A stretch of 64,000 nucleotides of DNA, taken from assembly GCA_964016985.1 (NCBI GenBank), contig OZ024824.1, forward strand, positions 43,120,660 to 43,184,659. Reading direction: 5' to 3'. Below are positions 35,661-47,000 of the stretch, one piece after another. Both the position numbers and the translations under genes were made by a program. This stretch comes from Anodontia alba. Its lineage: Eukaryota; Mollusca; Bivalvia; Lucinida; Lucinidae. Positions within the stretch are counted from its first letter, which is position 1; the number at the start of each line of letters is the position of its first letter. The notes below the pieces were generated by a model. That model had not been told where the DNA came from. It did not search any database and was given only the letters and a program-made list of their open reading frames with translations.

Positions 35661-36485
35661 AATCAAATTAATCACTACAATAAACAAAGACGAATACTCA
35701 TGGCTAACTCTACTGTATGCCTAGTAATTTGACCATTTTTACATCGCAACAGATAATATACTGGAATAGTTTTGCTGAATTAAATAAGATAATGTAACTA
35801 TACATACTGATAAATGTCTTGACGTTACGAGTAATTCAAGCTGTCAAAGTAATATACCACTGTCAAAAGCACAAGATAGTAGCCAATAAATGCGCATGAT
35901 GCAGAAAATGTCAAAGCGTGCACATTTTAAGCGTTTAATCTACGATGTTCAGGATTAAAGAAGCCATACGATATGGTTGTGTTATACCGATTAAAGTCCA
36001 ATTTCGTATAGAACCCATATTGCCCATGCGCGCATTACCAAACCGAGTACCTCAGTGTCTGACGATCACGAGAAAATGACTACAAATTCATTGGACTTCT
36101 AGACGTATTGTAGGACGCCGTTTATCTTCCGTGAGGTTTTGTTTTGCTTTCTGTTTTTTTTTTTTTTTGTATTATTATTTAACAAAAGAAATAAAATATC
36201 GTATTCGACTTAATTATCGCACATACCCCTATTTGTGCACAGCCACGCCATTCCGTAGTCTTCATTTTACAGCTAGTGTACGTTTTGTCTACTTCTTTAT
36301 AAAGGCATATGTTGTGGGTACCCATTTGAATTGCTTTAACTTGTCGATGCAATTCTAATTAGTATCCACAACATATGCTTTTATAAAGAAAATCAGAAGA
36401 AAAGCGCTGCAAGCACTGCACAATGCCTCGCCACTGCACTTACATCAAGCAAGTGCCATTTCTCTGTCAAAAATGAAATTAAAGG
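35661..36485. other. No gene seen; one hairpin
   Basis: Non-coding. 36293-36388 is a GGTTCTAAYGAG-family hairpin: TTTATAAAGGCATATGTTGT and GGGTACCCATTTGAATTG, with the inverse CAATTCTAATTAGTATCC and ACAACATATGCTTTTATAAA. Confidence 0.55.
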
Positions 36486-38055
36486 GAAGGTGCGTTAGTC
36501 TTTCTCCAAATAAAGTTGACATGAATATATGACTGAAATGACTATTTTCAATGTTCAATTGGCATAACTCAAAAAATAAGTTAACCAGATTTACAGTTCT
36601 CATTTTCCGCAGATTCCCTCATGGTGCTTCACATATGTGTAAAGTTAACAAGTACACCACAGAAACTGTCATTTTTAGTGTTCAAAGACCCGTAACTCAA
36701 CAAGTAATTAAGCCAGATTTATGGTTCTTGAGTTTTACATATCATCTTATGTTGCTTTACATTTTTGCAAGGCTTCAAGGAAATCTTTGAAACCATTTTT
36801 AAGTTATAGAAAGGGCGCACGTATTTGTCTGGGATCACTATTTACAATGTTCAAAGGGCGGTAATTCCAAAAGCAGGTAATTCAGAGTTATGGTTCTTGT
36901 GTTCTGCACATCATATTATGGTGATATACATTTGCGTAAAGTTTCAAGAAAATATCTCAAACAGTTTTTAAGTTACAGAGCAGATGATTATTACAGAAAT
37001 CACTATTTTCAATGTTCAATGGGCCATAACACCAAAAGTAGGTTAAGCAGTAGTACGGTTTGTGTATTCTGCACCTGGTCTTATAATGTTCTATATTTGT
37101 GTGGAGTTTTATAAAAAATATCTGAAACGGTTTCCAACTTACAGAGCTGACACAAGTATATGGTAAAGATGGCTATTTTCAATCTTTATTACGTTAAAGG
37201 GTGGTAACTCCAAAAATAGGTTAACGTTATGTTCTGCACATTCTTTTATGATGCTTTACATTTGTGAGAAATTTCATGAAAATATCTGAAACGGTTTTCA
37301 ACTTATAGAGCGGACACAAATACATGGTAGAAATGGCTATGTTTAGTGTTCAAAGGGCAATAACTCCAAAAGTAGGCGAAGTAGGGTTACAGTTCATGAG
37401 TTCTGCTCGTCATCTTATCAAGCTCTAAGTCTGTGTGAATTTTCATCAAAATATCTGAAACGGTTTCCAGCTTACAGAGTGGACACTAGTACATGGAAGA
37501 AATTGCTATTTTCAATATTTACGATGTTCGAAGGGCCGTTACTCCAAAGGTAGGTTAACTAGAGTTATTGTTCTTGTGTTCTGCACGTTGTCTCATGGTG
37601 GTTTACATTTGTGAAATCTTACATGAAAATATCTCGCAGGGTTTTCAACTTACAGAGCGGACATGGGTACATGGTAGAAATGGCTATGTACTACGTTCGA
37701 AGGGCACTCACTCCAAAAATAGGCAACCAGAGTTAAGGTTCATATGTTCTGCACGTTGTCTAGTGGTGCTTTACATTTGTGTGAAGTATCGGAGTTATGG
37801 AGCGGGCACGAGTACATTGTAGAAATGGCTATGTTCAATGTTCAAAGGGCAATAAATCCAAAAGTAAGTAAACTAGAGTTATGGTTCATGTGTTCTGCAC
37901 ATCGTCTAATGGTGCTTTATATTGCTGTGAAGTTTCGTGAAAAATTTCTCAAACGGTATCAGAGTTATGGGGCGGATACGAAATCATAAAGCGCTGACGG
38001 ACGGATACTCAAAATTTCGGACGATACAACATAATAACTCGCCACTTTGTGGCGG
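36486..38055. mobile_element. Tandem-array element, unit about 130-180 bp, about 9 copies
   Basis: The marker GTTCAAAGGGCAATAACTCC recurs at about 36550, 36680, 36850, 37011, 37195, 37349, 37525, 37695 and 37840. Each unit also has TTCTGCACATCGTCTTATGG, ATGAAAATATCTGAAACGG and ACAGAGCGGACA. The right end has CTGACGGACGGATACTC and a small hairpin CTCGCCACTTTGTGGCGGG. The short open frames here are shadows of the units. Confidence 0.8.
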
Positions 38056-38369
38056 GACATAAAAACACAAAATCATCTCATAAGCATCATTAGGAAAGTC
38101 CTTCGCTGATTTTTAAGTGTACCCTTAGTATTGGTGGATACATATTTTACAACAAGCTTTCCAAGTAATTTTGAAAAACCTAAGCGCACGGTGCGGTAAT
38201 TGGGTCGAATACGGTACTTAAAACGTAACATACAAAAATAGTTTTAAAGCCGTATAAGAGCAGCAAATACCAAACGCAGCCTGCGCATGCGTGCAGTCAA
38301 TTCAGGGCTTTCTCTGTTTGGCGATATATTTTACAAGATCAAAAGATTGTGTTAACGGACAACGAAGCG

Positions 38370-38497
38370 TCTTGTCCGACTGTGTCAATGCTCAGACTGG
38401 TCTAGGACCTCGTTATCCGACTGTGTAAATGCTCAGATTGATCTAGGGCCTCGTTATCCGACTGTACAAATGTTCAGACTGCTCTAAGGGCCTCGTT
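38370..38497. repeat. Three tandem units of about 51 bp
   Basis: TCCGACTGTGTCAATGCTCA ... CTAGGACCTCGTTA repeats three times, with point changes. Confidence 0.8.
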
Positions 38498-38861
38498 GCC
38501 GGGAGTGCCCCTTTTTGCGCGTTAAGCATCACGTATACATGCACGAGTTGTAATAAAATCAAGAACAAAAGATCTGAAAGTGAAAACATGCGAAAGTATG
38601 ACTGTATAATTTCTGTGCTCGAAATTTTGTATCACCGCTTATTCAAGGTTGACCATGTCACGCAATCCGATTACTCATGCCGGGAGTGCCCCTTTTTACG
38701 CGTTAAGCATCACGTATACATGCACGAGTTGTTATAAAATCAAGAACAAAAGATCTGAAAGTGAAAACATGCGGAAAATATGACTGTATAGTTTCTGTGC
38801 TCGAAATTTTGTATCACCGCTTATTCAAGGTTGAGCCATGTCACGCAATCCGATTACTCAT
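38498..38861. repeat. Recent tandem duplication, unit 181 bp, 2 copies
   Basis: GCCGGGAGTGCCCCTTTTT starts each copy (38498 and 38679) and CGCAATCCGATTACTCAT ends each. I see only a handful of differences, so the duplication is young or an assembly artefact. Confidence 0.93.
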
Positions 38862-38924
38862 GGGGAATTAATACACGTTTAAATGAAGAAACTTTGTCTA
38901 TACGGTTTTATCTCCCTTCTGATA

Positions 38925-39000
38925 ACCAGTCTACTCTAAAAGGAAAGAATTTATTCCTTCTTTTCTTTTAGAGGTAGACTTCTCTCAGACGGGAAGTAGT
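38925..39000. repeat. Hairpin TCTACTCTAAAAGGAAAGAA family, copy 1
   Basis: AGTCTACTCTAAAAGGAAAG and the inverse TTCTTTTCTTTTAGAGGTAG. Relatives are at 46838-46915 and 48055-48125. Confidence 0.7.
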
Positions 39001-39337
39001 ATGCAGGAAAGTAAATACAAAGTCACGAATTTGTTTTCCCTGGTAAAAGATGAAGGAAAATCTACGAAGCGAAGTCAGTCCCTTGTTTACGCATATAGGA
39101 ACTACGAAGGCCCAGTTCTGCTTGCACATCTGCAAATTCTGATCAAGGCTTTAGTTGTTTCCCGTTAAAGTTTAGAGCATCTGGTGTTTTATACAGTCGA
39201 ACAGCGAAGACTGTGATCAGCGAACGAGTGAGGTCAGACAGCTCAGAAAAAGCAACCTTATCGCACGCGATGCACTGCGAAGATCTTGACTAAAATACGA
39301 AGATGGACACGCTGTTCTGTATCTTGTTGCGTATCTT

Positions 39338-39389
39338 AACCTTTACCACCTTATGGACAGATTCAGCAGACGACAGACTGATGGCAGTT

Positions 39390-39423
<34 letters not shown>

Positions 39424-40926
39424 CAGACAAGACAAACGCCTAGCGGCATTATGGAAGGGTTTCTAAAAATGTTAACCAAAAGCTAAACCTCGAATGATGT
39501 CCAACGCTTGACGCCCGCCCACCCGGTCATCACTATTTTAAAGGACGAATTTTTTAAAAACTTGTCCAAAAATCAAGTTTGGCTGCACAAGCTTTCGGCT
39601 TCAGGGGAGATAAGTAAGTAACGAAGTCACTCTTGTATATGACACGCCTACTGGTCCTTATCTATGCCTCTACCAAATATCATCAAACTATTTCAAACCA
39701 TTAAGAAGTTATGAAGTGCACAAGAATTTGGCTCAGAAATTCGTTCAGGGGAGATAACTAATAAAAAAGAACAAAGCAGTTGTCTTTCCTGCATGTGATA
39801 CTCTTACTTGACCTAATATATGTCCCTTCCAAATATTATCAAATTATCTCAGACAGTATGGGAGTTATGGCTTGCACAAGATTTCGGTTTCAGGGGAGAT
39901 AAGTACATAACGAAGAAAGTAAGAATTGTCTCTCTTGCACACGACACCTCTTCTGGTCCTTATCTATATATATCTCTACCAAATATAATCATAATATTTC
40001 AAACAATTCAGAAGTTTTGGAGTGCGTAAAAATAGCTTAGAAATTTGTTCAGAAAACAAAACAACGCAAGAGTTGTCCCTCTTACATGCTACACTCCTAC
40101 TTGACCTGATATATGTCCCTACCAAATATTATCAAATTACCTAAAAAAAGTATGAGAGTTATGGCTTGCATTAGTTTTCGGCTTCAGTGGAGATAAAAAC
40201 ATAAAGAAGTTAGTGTTAATAAAGAAAGTGAGAGCTGTGTCTCTTGCATATGATACGCTTACTGGTCCTCCTCTTTATCCCTACCAAATATGAAAGCAAT
40301 CCACTGAAGAATAAAGGAAACAAATAACTTTGAAAAAAGGTTGACCAAAATGTAACCCTCGGACTCAAGGGAGATCAGTACATTACGGAGAAAGTGAGAG
40401 TTGTCTCTCGTGCACTCGAAACGCCTACTGGTCCTCCTTTTAATCCCTACCAAATATGAAAGCAATCCACTGAAGAATAAAGGTAGCAATTAACTTTGGA
40501 AAAAAAGTAAACCAAAAGGAAAATCTTGGACGTCAGTGGAGATAAGTACATAACAAAGAAAGTGAGAGTTGTCTCTCTTGCACGCGACACGCTCACTGGT
40601 CCGTCTCTTCATCCCTATCAAATATGAAAGCAATCCACTGAAGAATAAAGGTAAGATGTAACTTTGAAAAGATGTTAACAAGAAAGTTAACCTGGAACGA
40701 CCCCCACCGCCCGACGACCGATGCCCGACGCCCGCCTGCCCGGACATTGCTATTATTAAGGACGGATTTAAAAAAAATCAAAACAACAGGCTTTGACAAT
40801 TCATGCAAATTTGTTTCCTTAGGAGACAAGTGCATGAAATGTCAAAGCCTATTTTCTGGGAAAAATAAGAAAAATATTAAAAATGCCGTCTGCTAAAAGT
40901 TTTACCCAGCATGCTAAACGTGAAAG
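39338..40926. repeat. Foldback hairpin, CAGCAGACGAC family, copy 5, split by a tandem-array insertion
   Basis: The left arm GGACAGATTCAGCAGACGAC is at about 39355-39375. The rest (TTTGACAATTCATGCAAATT, GGAGACAAGTGCATG, GCCGTCTGCTAAAAG) resumes only at about 40785-40926. The intervening 39390-40780 is a different, array-bearing element. The two halves together match copy 4. Confidence 0.8.
39424..40780. mobile_element. Tandem-array element, unit about 145-180 bp, about 7 copies
   Basis: The marker TTCAGGGGAGATAAGTA recurs at about 39604, 39748, 39891, 40181, 40365 and 40533. Each unit also has GAGAGTTGTCTCTCTTGCA, CGCCTACTGGTCC and CCCTACCAAATAT. Ends carry GACGCCCGCCCACCCGG (about 39510) and CGACGACCGATGCCCGACGC (about 40712), preceded by a T tract of about 35. 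Confidence 0.75.
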
Positions 40927-42480
40927 AAAATGATGCAGATTCCCGTTCCTGTCTTCCCAAATATAAAAAAAGTGCCTTGTACAATATACAAACAGCAACA
41001 GCCAGCCAAGACCTTGATTTTTTTTAACGATTTTTTTTATTTATTTATTTATTTAAAAATATCTTATTACGTTAACAATTTATGTAATGTGTGTCCACAT
41101 ATTTCCCCATAATATAACAGTGAAAACAGGGGTATTCGGGGTCTACATTACAGGGGATATTTTCAGAATTTGGCGGGTTTTAAAGCATGTGTTTGCTTGT
41201 TACTTCTGACAACTTTTACTGCGTAAATCCGTCTTACTCTGCTTAAAAACCCAAATCTTCCTCATTTCTCATATTACAGGGTGAAAATGCTTGTTTCACA
41301 TAGCTTTAGAGAAGAGGGTTATCAAAATAATTTTGTTGTTGTTGCTGTTGTTGTTCCATCTAATGAGTACCTACAGCATATGTTTATGGCTGTGATGTGC
41401 TTCTAATGAGTATCAGCAAAGTATGTTTAGAGGAGAATCAATATTTTGGTTAAAAATGGCTAATTTCGAGCTTTGACTAAGATATATTCATTTTACATAG
41501 ATGTATTAACCCATTAATACCAAATGGACTACTACTGTAACTCTTAGGACCTGCCTATTTCTGTAGCGGCGTGTCTGGTTAGTTAGTTTTTTTGTTTGTT
41601 TTTTTTTTTGTTGTTTTTTTTTGTTTTGTTTTTACTTTTTATTATTTTTTTTTCAAAGTGGCTATTGCCAGTCGACTGTCAATAACCGATTTACGTTAAA
41701 ATCGCTATTGCCAGTCGACTGGTAATAGCCGATTTACGTTAAAATCCCTACTGACAGTCGACTGGCAATAGCGATTTTAGCGTAAATTGGCTATTGCCAG
41801 TCGTTTTCATACATGTATTAGGAAAATCATCCATTTTATTGTAACGTCCTATTTCTACGTTTGTTTCTTTTTCTAAAAGTTATTTATTTTCATTTTTTTT
41901 TTTTTTTTTTTTTTTGCTATGTTAAAACAAAATTCCTTAATTTAATACAAACAGTGCATACCCCGATCAGACGCCGCGTTCTGTGGCGTCTGCTCTGAGT
42001 CTAAACTGCTTTGCAAGTGTCCCTTTTATGGGACGGTAGGCATAAATGGGTTTACGTAATATCTTGATGCTCTGAGAGGGCAGTGGAGGTCAAGATAGGA
42101 CTGCATGGTTGTGAAAATTGATCCAGAACTTTGTTTTCGATTAAGTTAAACTTCCGTCTTGCTTGTCCCAGCCAAGGTAATTTTGTACATTTGTTTTAAA
42201 ATACATCAGAGTTTACAAAGTGAAACCAACCTTCATTCCGTCATTCCTCAACTGCAGTGTTTGCTTGCTAATTTAGTTTCTGGATCAACATATTGTACAC
42301 ATTTCGAATTTTCATAATCGCTCAATGTAGGCAAGTTGTACACTGCCATTTGACTAAGTTGGTTTAGTTTGGCTGTAATGATTTGATAAAAGCGAGAGCT
42401 CAGAGCTCTTCTGCTTAAGTTTGCAAGCCAAACTTTACATCGAACCTGGTAAAAGGTTCCCACTGGTGCACAAATTGATC
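40927..42480. other. No gene seen; two hairpin features
   Basis: Non-coding. 41358-41430 is a diverged GGTTCTAAYGAG-family hairpin. 41955-42005 is a GATCAG hairpin (CCGATCAGACGCCGCGTTCT / GTGGCGTCTG). T tracts at about 41600-41650 and 41895-41915. Confidence 0.5.
41655..41812. repeat. Array of CTATTGCCAGTCGACTGGCAATAG palindromes
   Basis: Three full GTCGAC-centred palindromes and a half unit occur with about 54 bp spacing, with ATTTACGTTAAAATC spacers that are also inverted in the last unit. Confidence 0.85.
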
Positions 42481-42488
42481 GTGATATT

Positions 42489-42490
<2 letters not shown>

Positions 42491-42524
<34 letters not shown>

Positions 42525-42698
42525 TAAACTCTTCCAAATATGAATAAAATGCTATAGAATATTTCCGAACACAAACCCGTAAAATAAGCACTCTCCGCCT
42601 TCTTTTAGAATAATTGTTATTACTGAAACAAAAGTGAAAATATATCCGTATTTGAGGCAAATGGAGCAAACTACGCGTGAGGAATTACTGAATGGGAT
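42491..42698 (-). terminator. 3' UTR and polyadenylation signal of the kinase gene
   Basis: About 175 bp after the stop the - strand reads TTTAATAAAA (signal at about 42525-42520), running into a genomic A tract of about 32 (T run 42491-42522 on +). Confidence 0.55.
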
Positions 42699-43192
42699 TT
42701 AGTTACATTCGTCCTCCATGATCAGTTCTTCGATTTGTTCCGATACTTCTTCTAGAGTCAGGCGCATTCTGGGGTTTTCATAACACATCTCGTCTGCCAG
42801 GGGTCCTAAGCATTCGCAGAATTCATCGGCAATGTCATCAAATATCACCCCTAGTGAATAAATATCGCTCTTTGGCGATGAGTGATACCCACTACGTACC
42901 TCTGGGGCAATATAGTCGTCCAAGTCCTCCGAGCCATCACATTCATCAGGTGGAAGCAAAGTCGAGCCAGATCGAAAGCTTGCCTGGCCGAAGTCAATGT
43001 AATATATACGGACATCATTGGGCCTTAAATCAACAAGGATATTGTCAGCTTTGATGTCATTATGTAATATACCCTTGTCGTGCATCCGCTCCAGGTTGAC
43101 CGCTAGCTTGTAACACAACTGTAGCCAATGACTTGTAAACAAAACTAATGCCTCCGCTAGACAATCCTCTATAAGGTCATATAAGGTTTTTC
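42699..43192 (-). CDS. Kinase gene, last exon (catalytic lobe)
   Basis: The acceptor CTTTGTTGCAG|GAAAAACC gives the first exon base at 43192, completing a Gly codon begun in the previous exon. It encodes the C-terminal lobe: HNDIKADNILVDL, YYIDFGQASF, YIAPEV, SPKSDIYSLGVIF and NPRMRLTLEEV (with the conserved Arg of subdomain XI). Stop TAA at 42701-42699. It ends MEDECN. Confidence 0.92.
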
Positions 43193-43975
43193 CTGCAACA
43201 AAGATAAGAAAACACTTTTATATATAGCTCCAATAATCAGTCATTTAAAGCTCTTCATGCCGGTTAAAAATCTAGCAGGTAACATTTTGTAAGTATTTTC
43301 CCCCAGAAAATAGGCTTTGTCATTTTATGCAAATTGTCTCCTTATCTGCATGAAACGGCAAAGCCTATTTTCTAGGAAAAGATAAGAAGCTTATCATCAG
43401 TTTGTCGTCTGCTGAATTAGCCCAGAGAGTGGAAAATGAAACGGAAAAGCAAAGTTCATTGTATACAATTACGTGTTCTTTCCCACACTGGTTCTCCCTT
43501 TTAATACATAAAATTGTGAACCGCAGGGAACCTGAATTCTGAATCAAAGTAAGCACTTTAATGGCTTTGTTTAATATCTCAGAAATAATTTCAGAAACAT
43601 TTCTATAAAGCCCAAACAAAAAAGGAGCATAACGTTGCGCAAGCATAGTAGAGGGTACCAAAGTTGAAACTTTAAACTTTAGCTCGCTAACTATAAATAA
43701 AGACAAGACATGCAAAATAATATCAGTCTTTTCAGTGAAGTATCAGACCAATCTTTGCTTCCAGTGCCTCTATAAGGGGATAACATAGGTCCGAATATGT
43801 CATGAGACGGCTATTCTTATGATATAGCGCTAATATATTTAAGTGGTTTTGATAATAAGAAAACGAAAAAAAAATAATCTTTTTTAGTAAATAATAATAA
43901 CAAAATTATTTCAATATACTATTAATTATAATCCCTTTGAAATCTAATTCATTTCTGCTGGAGTAACATCCCTGC

Positions 43976-44042
<67 letters not shown>

Positions 44043-47000
44043 TTTGAGTGTGTATTCATTTACCCTAAAGTATCTTACCTTTAGAACACATCTGCTGAAC
44101 TATCATTGTTTCTGGGTGGCCAGGACCACCTATTATTCCAAGCATCTTTGGGACGAAGCCGTCTGTCATTAGATATGTTTGGATCTTCGTTTCTCTTAGG
44201 ACGTCGTTGTATGTCATGTTTTTTACTTTCTTTATTATTACTTCATCTTCTGTAGTTGACAGACAGGCTTGAAAAATATCTCCGAATCCACCGGAAACAA
44301 ATAAGATCCTGTTTCCATCCGTGTCTGTCTTAAACTGAATATCAGTTATATCTATGGTCGGAACTTGTATGTCGGTCAAACTATCAGGTACATTTCCGCC
44401 AAAGGTTTGATAGTCTCTGTCTCTTGTTCCTTTTGGGTGGTCCCATTCATTATTTTTCTGTACAATACAGGGCTCTGAAATATCGAAGGAGTCGTACCCT
44501 TCCGCTCCTTCAACCTCTAAACCGGTAGCAACGGATTGTCTATCATGTTTTTGTTGGTCATTCGTCACCTCGGGATCACCCAGTCTTGTTGCTGCAGTAT
44601 CAATGTTTTTACCAGTTGTGTTACTCATCGCAATTCCATAAACATCTCTTGGACGAGGAAAATGTTTCCAAAATATGAAACTGTTTCTTTGAGGTAAAGC
44701 GAATGTTACATTCTCATTACTGTTCTGTCGGTTTTGATTCTTGAGATACAGGTTGTTAGATACTGGCCCGTATCTGAAAAGCGCTGGAACTTGATAAATA
44801 CTGACGAATGTATTTTGTACATCGACTGCTCTGAAACGCCGGCTAAATGTGTACAGGAGCATTTTCAGTAGAGACAGTGGGACAGATGAAATCAACAAGC
44901 GGGTTCTCCCAGGCACATCAACTGTTACATCGATCATCTCTACACTGGATCTGTATTGAACAACATCGACACGGTTTGGATCTTGCAATCTTTGAGTGGT
45001 TGTTTTGCGTATCTTCCAATAATTCTGTAGTGGCTGTACGAGTCTCCAAAGTTCTTCTGTAGAGGAGAAATTCAGGATAATGGTATTCGTTTCCTGGCCA
45101 ACTTTAAAAGAAAATCTGAAGAGGTCTGAAAAGTCCCTTTTCGTTTGAGTCAATGTTTGCAAATATCTATTAAGATGGTAATCTTGACAAAAGTTTGCCC
45201 CAAGGCCAATATTTTCTATAGTGCAGCCTGTAGAAACTGCAGGGACAACCATCAAATGAGCAGCATGAAACTTTAATCGGCACTTTGCTGAAATGTCAGT
45301 TTCAATATTTCTGAAGATTTCTCTACAGGTCTCTGTTATTCCTGTCAGCAGCTGCATGGTCTCGACTCCCTTTTCCCCGTTGCCTTTTGCTACAGCGACA
45401 TAAATGTCGTCAACATCTTGTGGGTATATTCTTCCTGCTAGAGGATCTATTATTTTCTTGTCTACTCGATCTTCCCTAACTCCTAATAGTAATGGCAAAC
45501 CTTTCGCCTCGCATTCTGATCCACAAGGTATTCCAGTTTCTTTCTCTGCTGTATCTATTGATCTTTCTACCAGTAGTGATGTTTTCAAATAGAGACATAC
45601 GTAACACGGGCAGAAAAAGAATACTGGGACTATTGCTCTGCCAAGCATCTCCTGTAGTTCATTCCTGTCTAATTTTGCAGGAATCTTGATCTGATCTGCA
45701 TAACTTCTGTTTAGCTTACTCTGCTTAGTTTGCTCGTGCATACTATCAAAACTTCCTCTTCTTAAGATTGCATCAAGAATATCACTGCCAAAATGAATAT
45801 TCTCCCAAGGATCGTACGTAGAAAGATTAGGTTCATTGTTGAACAGTTCAATAAGGAGGGACAGAGTGAAGTTGTCAATATCGTGATATAAATTCAGGAA
45901 GTTCTCCATTTGTATATCAACTACAGTGTCAGTTCTTGGTGTAGGTTTGCCTGTTTATATAAACAATATAAATCATTTTAGCCATTGCGGCCTAATTAAT
46001 CGAAACTAGTAGTCTAGTCTGGTTTGGAAAATTGACATGTCAGCTGGTTTTAATTTTGGGAGTGTGTTCTTTGCTCTCAAGATTCATTCCTTTCTTGAAA
46101 TATATTATCACATCAATATAAAGTATTTTTGCTTTCTTGAACATATCATCACAACAATCACCAAAAAATACCCAGTTTCATCAATAAAATAAAAATGTGT
46201 AAATACAATGTAACTGTTTAAAACAATATGCTGAAACCAAATATAAACAATTCTTTCTGGCAAATGTTGTGAAACGCACACATTATTTATATCATCAATT
46301 TGATGGTCGAAAAACATTATCTTTACAGGTTTAATATTTCTTTGATATAGTCAAATGTCAAAGATAGCTGTCGGGTTACCCCGCTCCAAATCTGAGCCTG
46401 TACATGGAAAAAGGGGTCTTATGGTTTTCCGCTTTGTGGTTCTTCAAATGCGCATTCCTATTTTTGGCTCCAAACATGTGCTTTTACCTGAAGCTGCCAC
46501 AAGGCCTCAACGAGATGTCTGCGAAAAGCAAAGCAAAGGCTTTGGCGAGACTGCGCGCATGCGTAGGCTAGCTTGAGACTTTGCTGGCTGTCTATGTGAT
46601 GTGCATTTTTCTAATGTGTTGACCTATTTGTACTAGGAAGACGTCCAAAATCCAAACATTGTATGTGAACAGAATATGAAATGTGGATCCTTTGGGGAAA
46701 ATTGAAACTAACAGACAGTTTGATTGAGTCTATTCATGAGAAATAATGTAAAAATGCAATTTCGCTCACGTCTCTAGCAATTTCTTCAAGGGAATAGGAC
46801 ATAGGGGAGGCAACTGTCAAAATTGTATTGCCCCCTTCTGAAAAGGGATCTACTCTAACAAGGAAATAATTTGAGCAGATTCTTTCCTTTTAGAGTAGAT
46901 CCCTTTACAACAGGGGGTTGGTGCGCAGGAATGCAAGCAGGAAGTAACAATTGTTGCCTCCCCTGGAAATATGGACGAAAATCTTACCACGTGTATCTAG

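Noticed and set aside
36551..37989. Five + strand frames of 74-84 codons
   Set aside because: Each maps to one or two units of the same tandem array and they share no start context.
44065..44078. Last residues of the 614-codon frame
   Set aside because: They lie past the GTAAGA donor; the kinase domain continues in the exon at 43192.
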